Source: Streptomyces flavidovirens DSM 40150 (lineage in GTDB: Bacteria; Actinomycetota; Actinomycetes; Streptomycetales; Streptomycetaceae). Taken from it: a stretch of DNA of 64,000 bases. The stretch is taken from positions 62,001-126,000 of the forward strand of contig NZ_AUBE01000011.1 in NCBI RefSeq assembly GCF_000429085.1, given 5' to 3'. The notes below the pieces were generated by a model. That model worked only from the letters and a program-made list of their open reading frames with translations, had not been told where the DNA came from and ran no database searches. This document shows, piece by piece, positions 41,311 through 50,603 of the stretch. Position 1 is the stretch's first letter, and each line of letters opens with the position of its first letter. The position numbers and the translations under genes are program-made.

Positions 41311-41403
41311 CCGGGGGCCCGGCCGGTAGTCCGACCGGCGGGCTGGCCGGCGGTCCGGCCGGTCGTCCGGCGGGCGGGCCGGCCGGCGGACCTCCCCGTG
41401 CGC

Positions 41404-41718
41404 TCACGCCGGGCGTACGGGCCTGAACAGGGCTCGTATGGGGTGCCAGAGCTCCACGGTCTGCTGCGGCGCCGTGCGCCACAGCAGGCCGTCCGGGTGG
41501 TGCAGGACCGCCGTGATCTCGTCCGGCGTCGGCGGGTGGGCGTTGCCCCGCAGGTAGACCGCCCGCAGACCGAGGTTGCGCAGCCGCGTCAGGGCGCGGG
41601 CCCGGTTCACCGAGTGGACCAGAACGCGGACCTTGCGGCCGTCGGCCCACGGGCTGGGCAGCGTGAGAGCGACCACCACACTGCCGCCGGGCAGCCTTAC
41701 GAAACCTCCACCGGACAT
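41404..41718 (-). CDS. Conserved hypothetical protein
   Basis: About 104 residues (ATG at 41718). A strand-rich start (FVRLPGGSVVVALTL) is followed by RVLVHSVNRARALTRLRNLGLRAVYLRGNAHPPTPDEITAVLHH and a basic, Pro-rich end. No signal peptide or membrane helix. The composition and codon bias look genuine, but no family was recognised. It is separated from pncA by a CCGG-rich stretch and lies upstream of the terminator of the M6 protease gene. Confidence 0.6.
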   Translation of the reverse strand: MSGGGFVRLPGGSVVVALTLPSPWADGRKVRVLVHSVNRARALTRLRNLGLRAVYLRGNAHPPTPDEITAVLHHPDGLLWRTAPQQTVELWHPIRALFRPVRPA

Positions 41719-41782
41719 GCCGATCAATCCCCCATGAGACGTCGTGTCAACAAGAGCTGGTCAAGAGGCATCTAAACGTGAA

Positions 41783-41812
41783 CGGCCGCCGCCCGCTAGA
41801 GGGCGACGGCCG
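41783..41812. terminator. Terminator hairpin of the M6 protease gene
   Basis: CGGCCGCCGCCC pairs with GGGCGACGGCCG (one G-U) around a 6-base loop GCTAGA. It lies about 30 bases past the protease stop on the minus strand. Confidence 0.8.
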
Positions 41813-41840
41813 ATCGTGCTCTGACCTGCGGTGTTACGAA

Positions 41841-44246
41841 TTACTTGGTCGACGGACCGATCTTCACCGTGACCGTCGAGCCGCTCTTGGGCTCGCTCAC
41901 GATCGAGATCTTGGTGTTGGTGTCAGGAACCTGCACCCCACCGGTCGGGTTCTCCTTGTACCAGTACGTCCCCTTACGGTCGTCGAAGGACGAGACGCCC
42001 TTCCGCGACGCCAGCTTCAGCGGCACGTTCGCGTTGTGCAGCGTGAAGCCGTCGGTGCGGTACCGGCTGAAGGTCGAGTCGAAGGACTGGATCTTGTTCC
42101 TCAGCAGCTTGCCGTCCGCCCACTTCAGCGGCTTGGCGTGCGCGTCGACCGGAAGGATCAGACCCTTGCCCGGATGGGCGCTGGTGTTGTTGTCCTTCTG
42201 CGAGGTGTCCCACAGCCAGATCATCAGGCCGTTCTGGTACGGGTAGTGCTCCACCCAGCTCGGCCGGTCCGGGGCGAATCCGAAGTTGTACGGGCCGACC
42301 TTCAGCGTCTTGTCGTACGACACGTACTGGCGGTTCTCGGCCAGGTAGTACTGGTCGTACTCCTTGGTGAAGGACTCGCCGACCCTCGTGAAGCCCTTGG
42401 CGGTCCAGCCGTTGTCGTCGCCCTCGGCGTTGTCCGAGAAGAGCGGCGCGCCGTCCGCCGTCACCGTGATCGCGTCGGCCGCGAAGCCCTTGCCGCCCGC
42501 GCCGCCGTCCGTCTGGTAGCGGAAGCGCAGGTCGATCTTCTTGCCGGCGTACGCGTCCAGCGGGAAGGCGAGCTTCTTGTACGCGCCGCCCACGCCGGTC
42601 AGACCCGGCTTGTCGGCGGCGTCGCGCGGCAGCGCCTTGCCGTCGGCGGTCCCGTCGAGAGCCGTCCATGTTCTGCCGCCGTCGGCCGAGACCTCGGCGT
42701 ACAGCCAGTCGTAGTTCGCCTCGATGTCCCACCAGCCCTGGAGCGCCAGCTCGGCCTTGGTCCTGCCGGTGAGGTCGACGGGCCGGGTGAGGGTGTTCTT
42801 GAGGTCGTCACCCATGTCGCTCCACCACTGCCTGGAGCCCTCGGCGGGCTTCACGACAGTCGTGGTGACGGCCTTCTTGGGCAGCTCGACGACGAGCGCC
42901 TGCGGGTTCTTGGTGTTGTACGCCGAGACGCCCAGCTTGTGCTTCGACTTGGTCGCGGCCTTGGCCGTGTCGTAGTCGAGCCAGCCAAGCTGGAGCTTGT
43001 CCCAGGCCGTCATGTCGCCGGGCAGGTCACCGATTTCGGTCTTGCCCTTGCCGAGCCAGGAGCCGGCCGACATCAGCGACCAGAAGCCGACGCCGTTCTC
43101 GCCCTTGCCCGAGGTGTCGTACAGGTCGGGCAGGCCCAGGTCGTGGCCGTACTCGTGGGCGAAGACGCCGAGGCCGCCGTTCTCCGGCTGCATGGTGTAG
43201 TCGCCGACCCAGATGCCGGTCTTGCCGATCTCGGTGCCGCCGGACGGGTTGCCCGCCGGGCCGGTCTTGCCGGCGTCCGTGCCGTACGCGTACCAGCGGT
43301 GCGCCCACAGGGCGTTCTCGCCCTGGGCGCCGCCGCCCGCCGACTCGTCCTCGCCCGCGTGGACGATCTGGAAGTGGTCGATGTAGCCGTCGGGCTCGTT
43401 GAAATTGCCGTCGGAGTCGAAGTCGTAGCGGTCCCACTGGTCGTAACCGGCGAGCTGCGCCTTGATCTCGGCGTCCGTCTTCCCCTTGGCCTTCTGGTCG
43501 GCGGCCCAGGCGGTGACACCGTCGCGGACGGTGTCCCACACGTTGGCGCAGTTGCTGTCGCCGCAGTAGTTCGAGCCGTAGCGGGCCTCGTTGTAGTCGA
43601 CCTTTACCCAGTCGGAGACCTCGCCGTCGACCGAGTAGCGGCCGGAGGAGGTCTTCTCGTAGTACGTCTTGAGGGAGTCCTTGCCCTTGCCCTCGCCGAA
43701 GTACAGCTCCTGGAAGTGCTCGCGGTCGTAGTCCTTCTGCCAGGCCGTCGAGTTGTCCTCGGAACGGTCCGGCTCCGCTATCTGGTTGTGCGCCGGCCCG
43801 GCGTCCCCGCCGTACTTCTTCACGGGCGGCTTCGGCCCGTCGCCGTCCGGGTCGAACATGGTGGTGTTGTCGACCTTGTCGCCGAACTCCACCAGGATCG
43901 TGAAAATCTTGTCGGTCTTCTCGCGGCCCAGCTCGACGTACTTCTTGTCGTCCAACTTCACGACCTTGGAGGCGCCGCGCTTCTGCACGGTGGCGTCGCC
44001 GGCGATGACCTGTTCGAGCGCGGCCTTGCGCTCCATCTCCTGCTGCTTGCTGAACGGTCCTTCGAGATCGTGCTCGACATGGCCCTTGGCCGGCGCCGGG
44101 TCACGGCGCTCGATACCGGCCTTGTCCGCCGCACCCGCAGGCTTCTCGTCAGCCTGGGCAGTGGCGAATGCGGAGGCCGTCGCGGCGGTCGCGGCCATGG
44201 CCACGACTACGGCGGCGGCTCTGATCCGCCCTCTGTTGGTGGTCAC
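41841..44246 (-). CDS. Secreted M6-family (immune inhibitor A-like) metalloprotease
   Basis: This 801-residue protein has a signal peptide (AAAVVVAMAATAATASAFATAQA), a propeptide, a zinc site HEYGH (364-368) in VFAHEYGHDLGLPDLYD, and Met-turn sequence nearby (GFWSLMSAGSWLG). MAM/immune inhibitor A-type beta domains make up the C-terminal half (residues about 480-780). All catalytic residues are present, so it should be an active secreted peptidase, probably for nutrient release or development. It is monocistronic with its own terminator. Confidence 0.93.
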   Translation of the reverse strand: MTTNRGRIRAAAVVVAMAATAATASAFATAQADEKPAGAADKAGIERRDPAPAKGHVEHDLEGPFSKQQEMERKAALEQVIAGDATVQKRGASKVVKLDDKKYVELGREKTDKIFTILVEFGDKVDNTTMFDPDGDGPKPPVKKYGGDAGPAHNQIAEPDRSEDNSTAWQKDYDREHFQELYFGEGKGKDSLKTYYEKTSSGRYSVDGEVSDWVKVDYNEARYGSNYCGDSNCANVWDTVRDGVTAWAADQKAKGKTDAEIKAQLAGYDQWDRYDFDSDGNFNEPDGYIDHFQIVHAGEDESAGGGAQGENALWAHRWYAYGTDAGKTGPAGNPSGGTEIGKTGIWVGDYTMQPENGGLGVFAHEYGHDLGLPDLYDTSGKGENGVGFWSLMSAGSWLGKGKTEIGDLPGDMTAWDKLQLGWLDYDTAKAATKSKHKLGVSAYNTKNPQALVVELPKKAVTTTVVKPAEGSRQWWSDMGDDLKNTLTRPVDLTGRTKAELALQGWWDIEANYDWLYAEVSADGGRTWTALDGTADGKALPRDAADKPGLTGVGGAYKKLAFPLDAYAGKKIDLRFRYQTDGGAGGKGFAADAITVTADGAPLFSDNAEGDDNGWTAKGFTRVGESFTKEYDQYYLAENRQYVSYDKTLKVGPYNFGFAPDRPSWVEHYPYQNGLMIWLWDTSQKDNNTSAHPGKGLILPVDAHAKPLKWADGKLLRNKIQSFDSTFSRYRTDGFTLHNANVPLKLASRKGVSSFDDRKGTYWYKENPTGGVQVPDTNTKISIVSEPKSGSTVTVKIGPSTK

Positions 44247-44628
44247 TTGATGATGTCCTCCCCCGCGGGCCGCGTCAGCACGGAAGAGGGTGAGGGGTAT
44301 CCGGGCGCGGCGCGCGTCTCAAGTGACGACATTCGACCGGACTTGCCGGAGAAAAGACAGATCTTGACTTGGTCAGCTCAAGTGCACTATGCAGACGATC
44401 GGTTCCGGATACCGGACGCTTTCGCATCGATCGCGGTCCGGCCGCAGGGCGCGTCGATCTCGCCTGTCGGGATACGGAATGACTCCGTGCGCCCCCAGTG
44501 CACCGGCACCGTGGGTTAGGTCACGCTTACTACCCGTTCCGTGGGGGCACTCACCGTCGTAGAGTCGCTTGCAGTGCGACCCGGTTGAGACAGACCCCCC
44601 TACCGCTGCTCCGAGGACGGAAATCGCC
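44247..44628. other. Regulatory gap between the protease and a small membrane-protein gene
   Basis: About 380 bases between divergent genes, probably holding both promoters. I see GGTTAGGTCACGCTTACTACC at about 44514-44534, which faintly resembles an iron box, and TTGACTTGGTCAGCTCAAG (44362-44380), an inverted-repeat-like stretch. No ORF is convincing. Confidence 0.5.
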
Positions 44629-44970
44629 ATGCCGCGTCCGACTGCCGCACAGTTCGCATACGGTTCAGCCACCGTCGTCTTCTCGACCCTCGCCCTGCTG
44701 CTGCTGTCACAGACGGCGTCGGGCATCGGCGTCGCGATCATCGCACTCGCCGCGCTCGCGCTGGGCGTGCTGGTCTCGCTGACGGTGCCCATGCCGAAGA
44801 CGGCGCGCACGGTTCGCCGTACGGACGACGCCGCCGTCTCCGGGACGACCGACGCGGCGACCGCCGACGCGAGCACCGGCTCCGACGCCGCCGAGGCGCG
44901 GGTGCCGGGCCCGCGCACCTTCTCCTCGCGGGCCCACTCGGCGGTCGGCGGGCACTCGCTACGTGGTTGA
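44629..44970 (+). CDS. Small membrane protein with disordered tail
   Basis: This 113-residue protein has two hydrophobic helices: FAYGSATVVFSTLALLLLS and GIGVAIIALAALALGVLVSLTV. A basic stretch (KTARTVRRT) follows, then an Ala/Thr/Asp-rich tail. It resembles small actinomycete membrane proteins without known function. Its stop overlaps that of the RDD gene on the opposite strand by 12 bases. Confidence 0.7.
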   Translation: MPRPTAAQFAYGSATVVFSTLALLLLSQTASGIGVAIIALAALALGVLVSLTVPMPKTARTVRRTDDAAVSGTTDAATADASTGSDAAEARVPGPRTFSSRAHSAVGGHSLRG

Positions 44971-45735
44971 GACCACCACCGTCTTGGCCGCCTTGTCGTG
45001 CAGGCCCTGTTTGTAGGGCTTGTCGATCAGGATCATCACGAGGTTGATGAGCCACCACAGGCAGAAGCAGCAGATCAGCGCCGGCACCCACAGGACCACG
45101 GCGCGCAGCAGCGACGCGTTGGTCTCGGGGACCATGCCGTTGTTGAGCATCGCGACGCGCAGGTTCATCAGCCGCTTGCCGACGGTCCGGCCGTCCTTGG
45201 CCGTCATATAGGTGTCGTAGCCGATGTACACGACCATGGTGACGAGCTGCCAGATCAGCGACTTGCCATCGGACATGGTCGTGACTTCGTCCCAGTCGTC
45301 GCTGGTGTAGTTGTCGAAGATGCCGACCAGCCAGCCGATGAGCCCCAGCGGGATGGCGACGATCAGTCCGTCGATGATGCGAGCCGCGATGCGCTTGCCG
45401 GTGGGGGCGAGCGGTGGCATCCCAGCGAGCGGGTCGGCGGCGCCGCCGCTGTAGGGCGGCGGCGGGGTGCCGTACGGGGGGCCGCCGTAGGGCGAGTCGC
45501 CGTACGGGGATCCGCCGCCGGGGCCGGGTCCGGTGGGGCCGCCGGGGCCGCCCGGTTCGCCGGGGCCGCCTGGTCCGCCCGTGTCACCGGTGTCGCCCGC
45601 CCCGCCCGTGTCGAACGGTCCGCCGCCCGCCGAGGGTGGCGGCGGCGACGGCGGCTGGTCCTGGTCCGGCGGGGGCTTCTTGAGGAACGGGTCGTCATCG
45701 GGCGGCTCGCCGGGCGGCGGCTGGTCGGTGCTCAT
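44959..45735 (-). CDS. RDD-family membrane protein with Pro/Gly-rich N-terminus
   Basis: This 258-residue protein has a long N-terminal Pro/Gly/Asp-rich cytoplasmic tail (residues 1-100: PPPG, GGPGGPG and YGDSPYGGPPYGT runs). The RDD domain follows from about 108 (GKRIAARIIDGLIVAIPLGLIGWLVGIF), with a second helix LVTMVVYIGYDTYMTAKDGRTVGKRLMNLRVA and a third, AVVLWVPALICCFCLWWLINLVMIL. It lies 73 bases after the larger RDD gene, so the two probably form an operon. Confidence 0.9.
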   Translation of the reverse strand: MSTDQPPPGEPPDDDPFLKKPPPDQDQPPSPPPPSAGGGPFDTGGAGDTGDTGGPGGPGEPGGPGGPTGPGPGGGSPYGDSPYGGPPYGTPPPPYSGGAADPLAGMPPLAPTGKRIAARIIDGLIVAIPLGLIGWLVGIFDNYTSDDWDEVTTMSDGKSLIWQLVTMVVYIGYDTYMTAKDGRTVGKRLMNLRVAMLNNGMVPETNASLLRAVVLWVPALICCFCLWWLINLVMILIDKPYKQGLHDKAAKTVVVSTT

Positions 45736-45808
45736 AACGGCAGTCGACCGCGCCCGCCCGCCGCCCGCATCCGGTCGGGTGCCGTTCGGGGGACCCGGCG
45801 GAAGGCCT

Positions 45809-47857
45809 TCAGTCCCCCGCGACGAACGTACGGGCCGCCTTGTCGTGCCAGCACTGGCGCCACGGGCGGTCGAACAGACACCACGCGGCGTTGACGACCC
45901 CGATGGCGAGGACGCCGAGCAGGCCGTACACCAGCCAGCGGCGCAGCGCGGCGCCGAACGTCGGCGGTTCGTGCGCCTCGATGTCGCGTACGTGCATCCG
46001 GCACAGCTTCTTGCCGAGCGTACGGCCCCACTTGGCGGTCGGCAGCACCTCGTACACCACTCCGATGAGGAGGTACGTACCGAGGACGATGCCGAGGTAT
46101 CCGGCGGTGGTTCCGTCGAGCAGCCATACGGTCACGGTCTCGCCGGAGAGCTTCGCCGCCTCGATCTTTTCGTCGATGTGCGCGAGCGTCGCCGAAACGA
46201 GCGGTACGGCGACGGCGCTGACCGCGGCGCCGAGGACGACGGTGTCGATCAGGCGTGCGGCCAGCCGCTTGGCGAGCCCGGCGGGCCTGGCCGCGGCCTG
46301 GGCCTGGGCGGCCTGCAGGAACGGATCGCTGACCGGCGGCTTCCAGGGCACGACGGGCGGCGCGCCCGCCTCGTCCCGGTCCGGCTGCGCCAGTTGGTGC
46401 ACCTGCTGCGCCCAGGAGGCGGCCCCGCCGCCGGCTCCGGCAGAGACGGGAGCGGCGGCAGCCACTCCACCGCCGGCCTGAGCCCCCGCTTGCCGCTGGG
46501 AGGGACCCTGCCCCTGACCGGGCACCTGTCCCTGCCCCAGCCCCTGCCCGGCGGCCTGCGCCGCCCGGCCGCCCTGGCCGGAGGCGTTCCCCTGGCCGGG
46601 GCCCTGACCCTGGCCGGCGGCCTGTGCCGACCCACTGGCCCGCCCCGCGGCCTGACCGGGCGTCTGCCCGTGCCCACCGGCGTGGAACGGAGCGGAGGCC
46701 TGCGCCTGCCCGGAGGCGTGCCCCTGCCCCGGCGTCTGACCTTGCCCAGGTGCCACCCCCTGGCCGACAGCGCGCCCTTGCCCGGAGAGCTGCGCCTGGC
46801 CGGGAGTTCGGCTCTGCCCCGGCGTCTGGCCTTGCCCAGGTGCCACCCCCTGGCCGGGGACGCCCTGCCCGGAGGGCTGCGCCTGGCCGGGGGCATGCCC
46901 CTGACCGGAAGCGTGACCTTGCCCGGCGGCGTGCCCCTGACCGGAAGCGTGACCTTGCCCGGCAACGTTTCCCTGGCCGGGAGTGTGACCTTGCCCGGAG
47001 TCCTGGCCCTGGGCCGGGACTTGGGGGCGGCCGGCTCCCGGAGTCATGGTTCTGATGGCCATCGTGCCGTCGGCCTGGGCCGTGCGCGGGGACTCCCCGG
47101 CGCCGCGGCGCAGGGCGCGGATGGTGACCGTACCGTCGTCGCGGGGCGACGTGCGGCCGGGCTTGCGGACGCCGGGCAGCGCACCCCCGCTGGGGTCGGC
47201 CGCGGTGCCGCGCCCGTCACGCTCGCCGGGGGCTCCGGGCGCCGCGCCCGAGGCGGCTTCCGGCGAGGAGCCGCCCGTACGCCGGAGGTCGACCCCGCCG
47301 CCCCCACGGCGCTGACCGCCCGAAGCGTGACCCGCCGCCGGGGCACGCCGGGGGTCCTCCGACCCGCCGGAAGCGGAACCGGACGTATCAGCAGAGCCTT
47401 GCCGCCCGCCGGGCCCGGGCTCGCCGCCGGGGGCGGACGGACGGCCGCCGGGGCCGGAGGACGGGCCGCCGGCCGCGGCGTCCGCGGTGGCGGAGCCCCA
47501 GGAGACGCGGCGGTCACGCTCGCCGCCGAACCCGGTCTGGCGGGACGTGTCCGCCTGCCAGGCCGACGCCGGCTCCGGGGTGTTGCCGTGCAGGTGCGCG
47601 CCCTCGGGCTCCTCGTCGAAGAAGACCGGACCGGTCTCCTCCACGGAGGGGGAGGGCGAGGGGGCCGGGGCGGGCGTGGGGACCGCCGCACCGGCAGGCG
47701 CGGCCGGCATCACCTCGCCGTCCGGCGGGGCGGGGCGGCTGGTGCCGGGCACCCATGAGGCCCCGTTCCAGAACCGGACGTAACCGGGGATGGACGGGTC
47801 GGGATAGTAGCCAGGAGTGGGGCTGCTGTCGCCGCTGGCCGGGGTGGGGGCGCTCAT
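45809..47857 (-). CDS. RDD-family protein with DUF2510 domain and long Gly-Gln repeat region
   Basis: This 682-residue protein has an N-terminal DUF2510 motif (GYYPDPSIPGYVRFWNGASWVPG), a long low-complexity stretch, and a Gly-Gln-rich region at about 275-460 made of units like GQGHAS, GQGQTP and GQAQPS. The C-terminal RDD domain at about 535-680 reads GLAKRLAARLIDTVVLGAAVSAVAV, then WGRTLGKKLCRMHVRD. GTG-ATG tandem starts leave a one-codon doubt. The repeat region probably varies between strains. Function is unknown; it may be a membrane scaffold. Confidence 0.88.
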   Translation of the reverse strand: MSAPTPASGDSSPTPGYYPDPSIPGYVRFWNGASWVPGTSRPAPPDGEVMPAAPAGAAVPTPAPAPSPSPSVEETGPVFFDEEPEGAHLHGNTPEPASAWQADTSRQTGFGGERDRRVSWGSATADAAAGGPSSGPGGRPSAPGGEPGPGGRQGSADTSGSASGGSEDPRRAPAAGHASGGQRRGGGGVDLRRTGGSSPEAASGAAPGAPGERDGRGTAADPSGGALPGVRKPGRTSPRDDGTVTIRALRRGAGESPRTAQADGTMAIRTMTPGAGRPQVPAQGQDSGQGHTPGQGNVAGQGHASGQGHAAGQGHASGQGHAPGQAQPSGQGVPGQGVAPGQGQTPGQSRTPGQAQLSGQGRAVGQGVAPGQGQTPGQGHASGQAQASAPFHAGGHGQTPGQAAGRASGSAQAAGQGQGPGQGNASGQGGRAAQAAGQGLGQGQVPGQGQGPSQRQAGAQAGGGVAAAAPVSAGAGGGAASWAQQVHQLAQPDRDEAGAPPVVPWKPPVSDPFLQAAQAQAAARPAGLAKRLAARLIDTVVLGAAVSAVAVPLVSATLAHIDEKIEAAKLSGETVTVWLLDGTTAGYLGIVLGTYLLIGVVYEVLPTAKWGRTLGKKLCRMHVRDIEAHEPPTFGAALRRWLVYGLLGVLAIGVVNAAWCLFDRPWRQCWHDKAARTFVAGD

Positions 47858-48014
47858 CACCGTGTCCCGTATCTAGTCGATGGCCTCGTTATTGAGGTCC
47901 ACATCTATCAGACCGCCGCGACGCGCCGGGCCTGTCCCAATGGAAGCACTTCTTTCCGGGCATCCCCAGAGTCTCCCCGTAGCCTCTTCGCAGCCTCCCC
48001 ACGGCTTCCCCGGA

Positions 48015-48089
48015 CCGCTTGGAACCGGGCCGCTTGGAACCGGACCGCTTGGAACCGGACGGCCTGGAACCGGACGGCCTGGAAGTTGT
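48015..48089 (+). repeat. Five tandem 15-base repeats upstream of the SsgA-like gene
   Basis: Units CCGCTTGGAACCGGG, CCGCTTGGAACCGGA (twice), CGGCCTGGAACCGGA and CGGCCTGGAAGTTGT run back to back. Read in frame they would encode LEPD-type pentapeptides, but the SsgA-like domain starts later with its own SD, so this is probably upstream non-coding sequence. The remaining space between 47858 and 48180 shows no gene. Confidence 0.85.
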
Positions 48090-48180
48090 CGGCGAAAGTC
48101 GCGTAATGAGCCGCGGGCAAGCCCCTCTCTCCCTGCGAGGCCCGCTCGAAGGGCACGTACGTGGAGAGGAAGGGACCTTC

Positions 48181-48654
48181 ATGCACACCGTGGTGGAACG
48201 CGAACTGGAACTCGACCTGGTGCTGTCGCCCGAGCGCAGCATCCCCGTCCCCGCCCGGCTGGTCTACCGCACGGACGACCCGTACGCCGTGCACATCATT
48301 TTCCACATCGGCTCCGACTCCCCGGTCCACTGGACGTTCGCCCGCGAGCTGCTCGTCGAGGGCGTGTTCCGGCCGTGCGGCAACGGCGACGTACGGATCT
48401 GGCCGGCCAGGACCGGCTCGCGGAGCGTGGTCTGCGTGGGCCTGACGTCACCCGACGGAGACGCCCTCCTGGAGGCGCCGTCCCCGGCCGTGTCCGCCTG
48501 GCTGGAGCGGACACTGCGGGCGGTTCCGCCGGGGACGGAGTCCGGGTGGCTCGGCCTGGACGAGGCGCTGGCCGAGCTGCTGGCGCCGAGCCCCGGCGAT
48601 CTGTGGCTGCTGGATCCTTGGCCGCCGGGTGAGTCCCAGGACGGTGAGGCGTAG
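48181..48654 (+). CDS. SsgA-like sporulation/cell-division protein (SALP family)
   Basis: This 157-residue protein matches the actinomycete-specific SsgA-like family: ELELDLVLSPERSIPVPARLVYRTDDPYAVHIIFHI, then SPVHWTFARELLVEGVFRPCGNGDVRIWPA, and VCVGLTSPDGDALLEAPSPAVSAWLERTLRAVPPG. SALPs guide septum formation, spore-wall assembly and chromosome segregation in sporulating aerial hyphae. Which paralogue it is cannot be said from sequence alone. The ATG at 48181 follows GAGGAAGGG. Confidence 0.93.
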   Translation: MHTVVERELELDLVLSPERSIPVPARLVYRTDDPYAVHIIFHIGSDSPVHWTFARELLVEGVFRPCGNGDVRIWPARTGSRSVVCVGLTSPDGDALLEAPSPAVSAWLERTLRAVPPGTESGWLGLDEALAELLAPSPGDLWLLDPWPPGESQDGEA

Positions 48655-48660
48655 GTGGTG

Positions 48661-49044
48661 TCAGTCGGTGACGTACGTATGGGTGAGGAACTCGAGGGAG
48701 TGCCCGTCGGGGTCGTCGATGTAGAACCCGCGGCCCTGGTGGTGATGGTTGATCTGCTGCGGCTGCTCGTGGTGCGGGTCGGCCCAGTACGGGAGTTCGC
48801 GCTCCCGCACGCGCGCGAGGATCTGGTCGAACTCACCGTCCGGCACCAGGAACGCCAGGTGCTGCGAGACGATCCGCGCGCTCGCGGAGTCGAGGTAGTC
48901 GAGCGTGACGCCGTTTTCCAGCGGCACGCTCGCGAACGGACCGAAGGGCTTGGGCTCCGGGGCGCCCATCAGCTCCGTGAGGAAGCGGGCGGCGGCGAAG
49001 CGGTCGCGGCTGTGGACGATGGTGTGGTCGAGGCGCGCGGGCAC
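48661..49044 (-). CDS. VOC-family (glyoxalase/dioxygenase-like) protein
   Basis: This 127-residue single-module VOC protein has DHTIVHSRDRFAAARFLTELMG, then FASVPLENGVTLDYLDS and YWADPHHE, ending GRGFYIDDPDGHSLEFLTHTYV, with potential His/Glu metal ligands. The GTG start has GAGGAGG 4 bases before it. The stop faces the SsgA-like gene stop six bases away. Substrate is unknown; many of these are resistance or isomerase proteins. Confidence 0.88.
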   Translation of the reverse strand: MPARLDHTIVHSRDRFAAARFLTELMGAPEPKPFGPFASVPLENGVTLDYLDSASARIVSQHLAFLVPDGEFDQILARVRERELPYWADPHHEQPQQINHHHQGRGFYIDDPDGHSLEFLTHTYVTD

Positions 49045-49137
49045 GGTTCCTCCTCGTTGAGGCTGTTTGACCTGCCCCCTCACGCTATGCGCAGTGCCGC
49101 GCCCGGACCATCGGGCGTTGGCCCTACGCCTCTGGCC

Positions 49138-50505
49138 TCAGAGGACCTTGTCCGGATTGAGGAGGCCGAGCGGGTCGAAAGCCGCCTTGACGGCACGCTG
49201 CAACTCAAGTCCCACAGGACCGAGTTCGCGCGCCAGCCATTCCTTTTTGAGTACGCCGACACCGTGCTCGCCGGTGATCGTTCCGCCGAGTTCGAGGCCG
49301 AGCGCCATGATCTCGTCGAAGGATTCACGGGCGCGCCGCGACTCGTCCTCGTCGAGATGGTCGAAGCACACCACGGGATGCGTGTTGCCGTCGCCGGCGT
49401 GCGCGCACACGCCGATGACCAGGTCGTACTTCTCCGCGATGACGGCGGTCCCCTCCAGCATCGCGCCGAGCTTCGAACGCGGCACGCACACATCGTCGAT
49501 CATCGTGGCGGACTTGACCGCTTCCAGCGCCGTCAGAGACATCCGCCGCGCCTGCAACAGAAGTTCGGATTCGGCGGCGTCGTCGGCGGGGACCACTCCC
49601 GTGGCGCCGGCCGCGGTGCACAGCTCACCGACCGCCGCGAGGTCGGCGGCGGGGCCCGGGGTGTCGAAGGCGGCGAGCAGGAGCGCCTCGGTGGACTCGG
49701 GGAGGCCCATGTTCGCCATCTTGTTGACGGCGCGCAGGGTCGTACGGTCCATGAGTTCGAGCAGCGACGGGGCGTGGCCGCGCGCCATGATCGCGCAGAC
49801 GGCGTCGCAGGCGGCCGCCGCGGACGGGAACTCCGCGGCGAGGACGAGCTGCCGTGGCGGGGCGGGCTTGAGGGCGAGCACCGCCTTGACAACGATGCCG
49901 AGGGTGCCTTCGGAGCCGACGAAGAGCCGGGTGAGGTCGTAGCCCGCGACGCCCTTGGCCGTGCGCCGCCCGGTGGTGAGGAGGCGGCCGTCGGCCAGGA
50001 CAACGTCCAGGCCCAGCACGTACTCGGCCGTCACGCCGTACTTCACACAGCACAGCCCTCCCGCGGCCGTGCCGATGTTGCCGCCGATGGTGCACATTTC
50101 CCAACTCGACGGGTCGGGCGGGTAGTACAGCCCCTGCTCGGCGACGGCCCGCGACAGCACCGCATTGATCACTCCGGGCTCGACAACGGCGATCCGGTCA
50201 ACGGCACTGATCTCCAGAATCCGGTCCATCTTGACCATCGACAGCACGATGCACCCGTCGCTCGCGTTGGCGGCGCCGGACAGGCCCGTCCGGGCGCCCT
50301 GCGGCACCACGGGCACGCGCAGCGCGGTCGCGGTGCGCATGACGTACTGGACCTCCTCGACGGTGCGCGGCAGGGCCACCACGGCCGGGGCGCCGGCCGC
50401 GCAGAATCCGGCCATGTCGTGGGCGTACGACGCCGTGATGTCCGGGTCGGTGATCAAGGCGTCCGCCGGGAGGCCCGCGCGCAGCTCTTCGAGAAGATCG
50501 TCCAT
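49138..50505 (-). CDS. FAD-linked oxidase (GlcD/D-lactate dehydrogenase-like)
   Basis: This 455-residue flavoenzyme has an N-terminal FAD_binding_4 domain: RVPVVPQGARTGLSGAANASDGCIVLSM and GLYYPPDPSSWEMCTIGGNIGTAAGGLCCVKYG. The C-terminal FAD-linked oxidase domain contains VCAHAGDGNTHPVVCFD and ends TITGEHGVGVLKKEWL. The pattern fits a 2-hydroxyacid dehydrogenase such as glycolate or D-lactate oxidase. It starts at the ATG 50505 and is divergent from the TPR-protein gene. Confidence 0.93.
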   Translation of the reverse strand: MDDLLEELRAGLPADALITDPDITASYAHDMAGFCAAGAPAVVALPRTVEEVQYVMRTATALRVPVVPQGARTGLSGAANASDGCIVLSMVKMDRILEISAVDRIAVVEPGVINAVLSRAVAEQGLYYPPDPSSWEMCTIGGNIGTAAGGLCCVKYGVTAEYVLGLDVVLADGRLLTTGRRTAKGVAGYDLTRLFVGSEGTLGIVVKAVLALKPAPPRQLVLAAEFPSAAAACDAVCAIMARGHAPSLLELMDRTTLRAVNKMANMGLPESTEALLLAAFDTPGPAADLAAVGELCTAAGATGVVPADDAAESELLLQARRMSLTALEAVKSATMIDDVCVPRSKLGAMLEGTAVIAEKYDLVIGVCAHAGDGNTHPVVCFDHLDEDESRRARESFDEIMALGLELGGTITGEHGVGVLKKEWLARELGPVGLELQRAVKAAFDPLGLLNPDKVL

Positions 50506-50603
50506 GGTCCCAGCGTGACACTCGGGGCCATCGGTGTGAACCCGTCCGCGAATCCGTTCCACGGCTCCGGATGTGCTCGTAGTACTGGCGCACAGTGAGC
50601 GGC

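Noticed and set aside
41311..41403. CCGG-rich stretch after pncA as a regulatory element
   Set aside because: It is simple GC sequence with many overlapping short palindromes, so no single site can be supported.
44514..44534. Possible DmdR/IdeR iron box GGTTAGGTCACGCTTACTACC
   Set aside because: Only the left half resembles the consensus; the right half is poor and no iron gene lies nearby.
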